Part shown: piece by piece, positions 13,870-15,468 of the stretch
Position numbering within the stretch: the first letter of the stretch is position 1
How the letters are laid out: every line of letters starts with the position of its first letter
Assembly (NCBI GenBank): GCA_934511335.1
Contig: CAKSWL010000018.1
Location: forward strand, 1-15,468
Direction: 5' to 3'
Origin: an uncultured Cloacibacillus sp.
Lineage (GTDB): Bacteria; Synergistota; Synergistia; Synergistales; Synergistaceae
DNA length: 15,468 nt
Translations under genes and position numbers: made by a program
The notes under the pieces: generated by a model
What the model was told of the DNA's origin: nothing
What the model saw: the letters and a program-made list of their open reading frames with translations, nothing else
Databases searched by the model: none

Positions 13870-14578
13870 CTGTGCCGACTCCCTCCTCGGATATGTCTAG
13901 TTCGAGGTGCTTGGCGAAATAATATTTACGGATAAAGCGTTCCTGCACGGAAAATGACCAATGCACGTCCCGGATATAGTCCGCAGCGCTGTTGAAATCA
14001 TGGCTCCGCAGCATCTCGATCATCGTTTTATGCTCTTCAAGAGAGTGAAGCTCCCACTCCTTGACGAAGGTTTTGTTTCTCGGAAAATCGTAGAGGCGCT
14101 CCTTGTGTATCTTTATCGAATGGAGCATCTCCGCGTTGTCCGACATATCAAGGTACACGTTGTGGAACTTAAGGTTCGCGTCGTAAAAGGCGGAAAAATT
14201 GTTCTGTTCCAGCGCCTTGCCCATCTGGTGGTTGTATTTCTCCATCAGATCGGCGTCGGCGTCGCGGAAACGGACCGCCACAAGGACGAGCGCCGCGGAT
14301 TCAAGGGCGCCAAGTATCTCATAGATGTTGCGTATCTTTTCAAGGGTCAGCGTGTTCACCACCACCCCGCGTCTGGGGAAGATGGTGATAAACCCCTCGG
14401 ATTCGAGCTGGAAGAGCGCGTCGCGCAGCGGCGTCCTGCTCATGCCGAGTTCCCGGCTGATGTCGTTGAGGTTCAAAAAGGACCCCGCACGAATCTTTCC
14501 CTCATTCATCTGAATGCGGAGGTAATCGTAAACCTCTTCTCTGAGCGATTTTAGAGTGAATTGCGATTCGCACGTCAT
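13862..14578 (-). CDS. GntR-family (FadR/FCD type) regulator of the hyp operon
   Basis: A 238-residue regulator. The N-terminal winged helix-turn-helix (about 8-75) has LREEVYDYLRIQMNEGKIRAG, the recognition segment ELGMSRTPLRDALFQLESEG and the wing ITIFPRRGVVV, all classic GntR. The C-terminal helical FCD domain (about 80-215) has ALESAALVLVA, KFHNVYLDMSDN, the EEHKTMIEML helix and a late His in DVHW, which provide the usual metal and ligand pocket. One common Asp ligand appears as Asn in the ANLKFH segment. It is the first gene of the operon, overlapping hypE by 8 bases, so it is expected to control its own operon, plausibly in response to hydroxyproline or a product. The ATG at 14578 follows AAAGGAG at about 10 bases. 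Confidence 0.87.
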   Translation of the reverse strand: MTCESQFTLKSLREEVYDYLRIQMNEGKIRAGSFLNLNDISRELGMSRTPLRDALFQLESEGFITIFPRRGVVVNTLTLEKIRNIYEILGALESAALVLVAVRFRDADADLMEKYNHQMGKALEQNNFSAFYDANLKFHNVYLDMSDNAEMLHSIKIHKERLYDFPRNKTFVKEWELHSLEEHKTMIEMLRSHDFNSAADYIRDVHWSFSVQERFIRKYYFAKHLELDISEEGVGTVE

Positions 14579-14604
14579 TTAGGATATTCTCCTTTCATAA
14601 GATA

Positions 14605-14632
14605 ATTGTAGCACAGATATATCAGAATGCAA
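14605..14632 (-). promoter_or_regulatory. Promoter of the GntR-hypE-hypD operon
   Basis: On the minus strand there is TACAAT (14605-14610) and TTGCAT (14627-14632), separated by 16 bp. The start would be about 20 bp before the GntR ATG. A GATATATC palindrome (14616-14623) sits in the spacer and could be part of an operator. Confidence 0.5.
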
Positions 14633-14713
14633 TATATTTAAAAACGGTTTTTAGACATATTTATTTATTATTTTAAATAACTCCGCAATAGCAAGGATTT
14701 TTCCCCTTCTCAG

Positions 14714-14759
14714 CTAAACTTTTCGTGATATTTTTCTGAAAATTCCTTCTAAACTTTTC
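14714..14759. repeat. Direct repeat CTAAACTTTTC in the divergent spacer
   Basis: Two exact 11-bp copies at 14714-14724 and 14749-14759, start-to-start 35 bp, lie in the AT-rich 354-bp spacer between the hyp operon and the aminotransferase gene. They may be paired regulator sites. The spacer contains no gene. Confidence 0.4.
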
Positions 14760-14831
14760 AGGTATCTCTACGACTGCATTATTATATTATAAATCAAGAT
14801 AAGATTTGCTGAATAAAAATTGATAAGAGTG

Positions 14832-14860
14832 ATTACAGCTTTTAAAAAAAAGGTTATACT
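14832..14860 (+). promoter_or_regulatory. Promoter of the aminotransferase gene
   Basis: ATTACA (14832-14837), a 17-bp spacer and TATACT (14855-14860). The leader before the ATG is about 65 nt and shows no obvious structure. Confidence 0.55.
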
Positions 14861-14932
14861 GTATGGATAAAGATGCGTATGTCGCGATTTATTAAACGCC
14901 GCCGACAACTATAGATGAAAGGGGAAACTTTG

Positions 14933-15468
14933 ATGAGAATTAAAGCGTTCAAGCTCGAAAGACTATTCGCCCGGTATGCGGAACAGGCCAAATATATGCT
15001 GAGCCAGTCTTCCTGTGAAAGCTGCTCCATGAAAGAGATCCTGGAGATGGCCGACCCGGAATGCAAAAAACTCTGGGACGGCCTGAGCCTCGGCTACACA
15101 AGGCCCGCCGGCTTCGCCCCCCTGCGCGAGGCGATCTCCCAGCGTTACACCTCCATCCGCCCATCCGACATTCTGGAGCTCACGCCTGAAGAGGGTATTT
15201 TCATTTTTATGAACAATATGCTGGAGCCGGGCGACGAAGTGATCGTCATGCACCCTACGCTCCCCTCGCTCTACGAGCTGCCGCGCGCGCTCGGCTGCAA
15301 GGTGATAAAGTGGCCGCTTGAGGTCACCAGCTGGGGCTGGCGCCTCGACGTCAACTTCCTCGCCGAGAATATTTCACCAAAGACGAAGCTGCTCGTCATG
15401 AACGTCCCCAACAACCCGACCGGCTATATCCCCGTGCGCACAGAGATGGACAGAATCCTCAACCTCGC
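14933..15468 (+). CDS. PLP-dependent class I/II aminotransferase, N-terminal part
   Basis: The frame is open from ATG 14933 to the window edge (178 codons plus two bases), so the catalytic lysine region is not seen. The visible part is the aminotransferase N-terminal half. LSLGYTRPAGFAPLREAISQRY (about 52-73) is the substrate-side segment, and LTPEEGIFIFMNNMLEPGDEVIV and HPTLPSLYELPRALGCKV follow. Near the edge is NVPNNPTGYIP, the conserved NNPTG that contacts the cofactor. AAAGGGG lies about 8 bases before the ATG. The family transfers amino groups between amino and keto acids, and the specificity cannot be told. It is transcribed away from the hyp operon, so shared control by the GntR regulator is possible but unproven. 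Confidence 0.83.
   Translation, partial: MRIKAFKLERLFARYAEQAKYMLSQSSCESCSMKEILEMADPECKKLWDGLSLGYTRPAGFAPLREAISQRYTSIRPSDILELTPEEGIFIFMNNMLEPGDEVIVMHPTLPSLYELPRALGCKVIKWPLEVTSWGWRLDVNFLAENISPKTKLLVMNVPNNPTGYIPVRTEMDRILNL

Noticed and set aside
1..15468. tRNA, rRNA, CRISPR array, insertion sequence or attachment site
   Set aside because: I found no T-loop consensus with a cloverleaf, no regularly spaced repeats, no transposase frame and no terminal inverted repeats by eye. Very diverged copies could escape this reading.

Overview
The window looks like chromosome from a strict anaerobe with GC-rich genes and AT-rich spacers. It encodes a glycyl radical enzyme with its radical-SAM activase and a molybdenum hydroxylase of the Desulfovibrio aldehyde oxidoreductase type. 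A Synergistota or Clostridia-like host fits, but the assignment is inferred from gene content only. There are no rRNA, tRNA, CRISPR or transposase genes. One decayed accessory-gene remnant is present.

Layout. (1) 1-889 (-) is the start of an AEC-family transporter. (2) 973-2641 (+) holds a secreted ComEC-like metallo-beta-lactamase-fold protein, an overlapping DUF3006 protein and xanthine phosphoribosyltransferase, closed by a bidirectional hairpin. (3) 2964-7820 (-) is a molybdenum block. In transcription order it has a strong promoter, a structured leader, an orphan CitB-type response regulator and its terminator. A second promoter follows, with a perfect palindrome, a second structured leader, a 948-residue aldehyde oxidoreductase (Mop) and a cupin protein. 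(4) 7998-9746 (+) has an IclR regulator with an operator-like dyad at its own promoter, then a SAM methyltransferase. (5) 9750-10420 is a gene-poor stretch with a broken RhuM-like gene. (6) 10421-14632 (-) is a compact GntR - hypE - hypD operon for trans-4-hydroxy-L-proline dehydration. (7) 14933-end (+) is the start of a class I/II aminotransferase, divergent from the GntR gene.

Main discovery candidate. The leaders of the response regulator and of mop share an ordered set of motifs: ACCCC-GAG, UAUGGAG 33-35 nt later, a GAAA-capped hairpin, GCCUC(C/U)CG, and an identical UUGGAAAGGGG that pairs back to the ACCCC. This resembles the molybdenum-cofactor (Moco/Tuco) riboswitch, especially the GCCUCCCG...UGGAAAGG part of the E. 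coli moaA leader as I remember it. One copy precedes a Moco-dependent enzyme, which fits. The other precedes a response regulator gene, which is unexpected and suggests that cofactor level feeds into a two-component circuit controlling the neighbouring oxidoreductase.

The HypD call is also well supported. Ten residues reported for the C. difficile enzyme's active site, radical site and substrate pocket occur here with one constant offset of -4.
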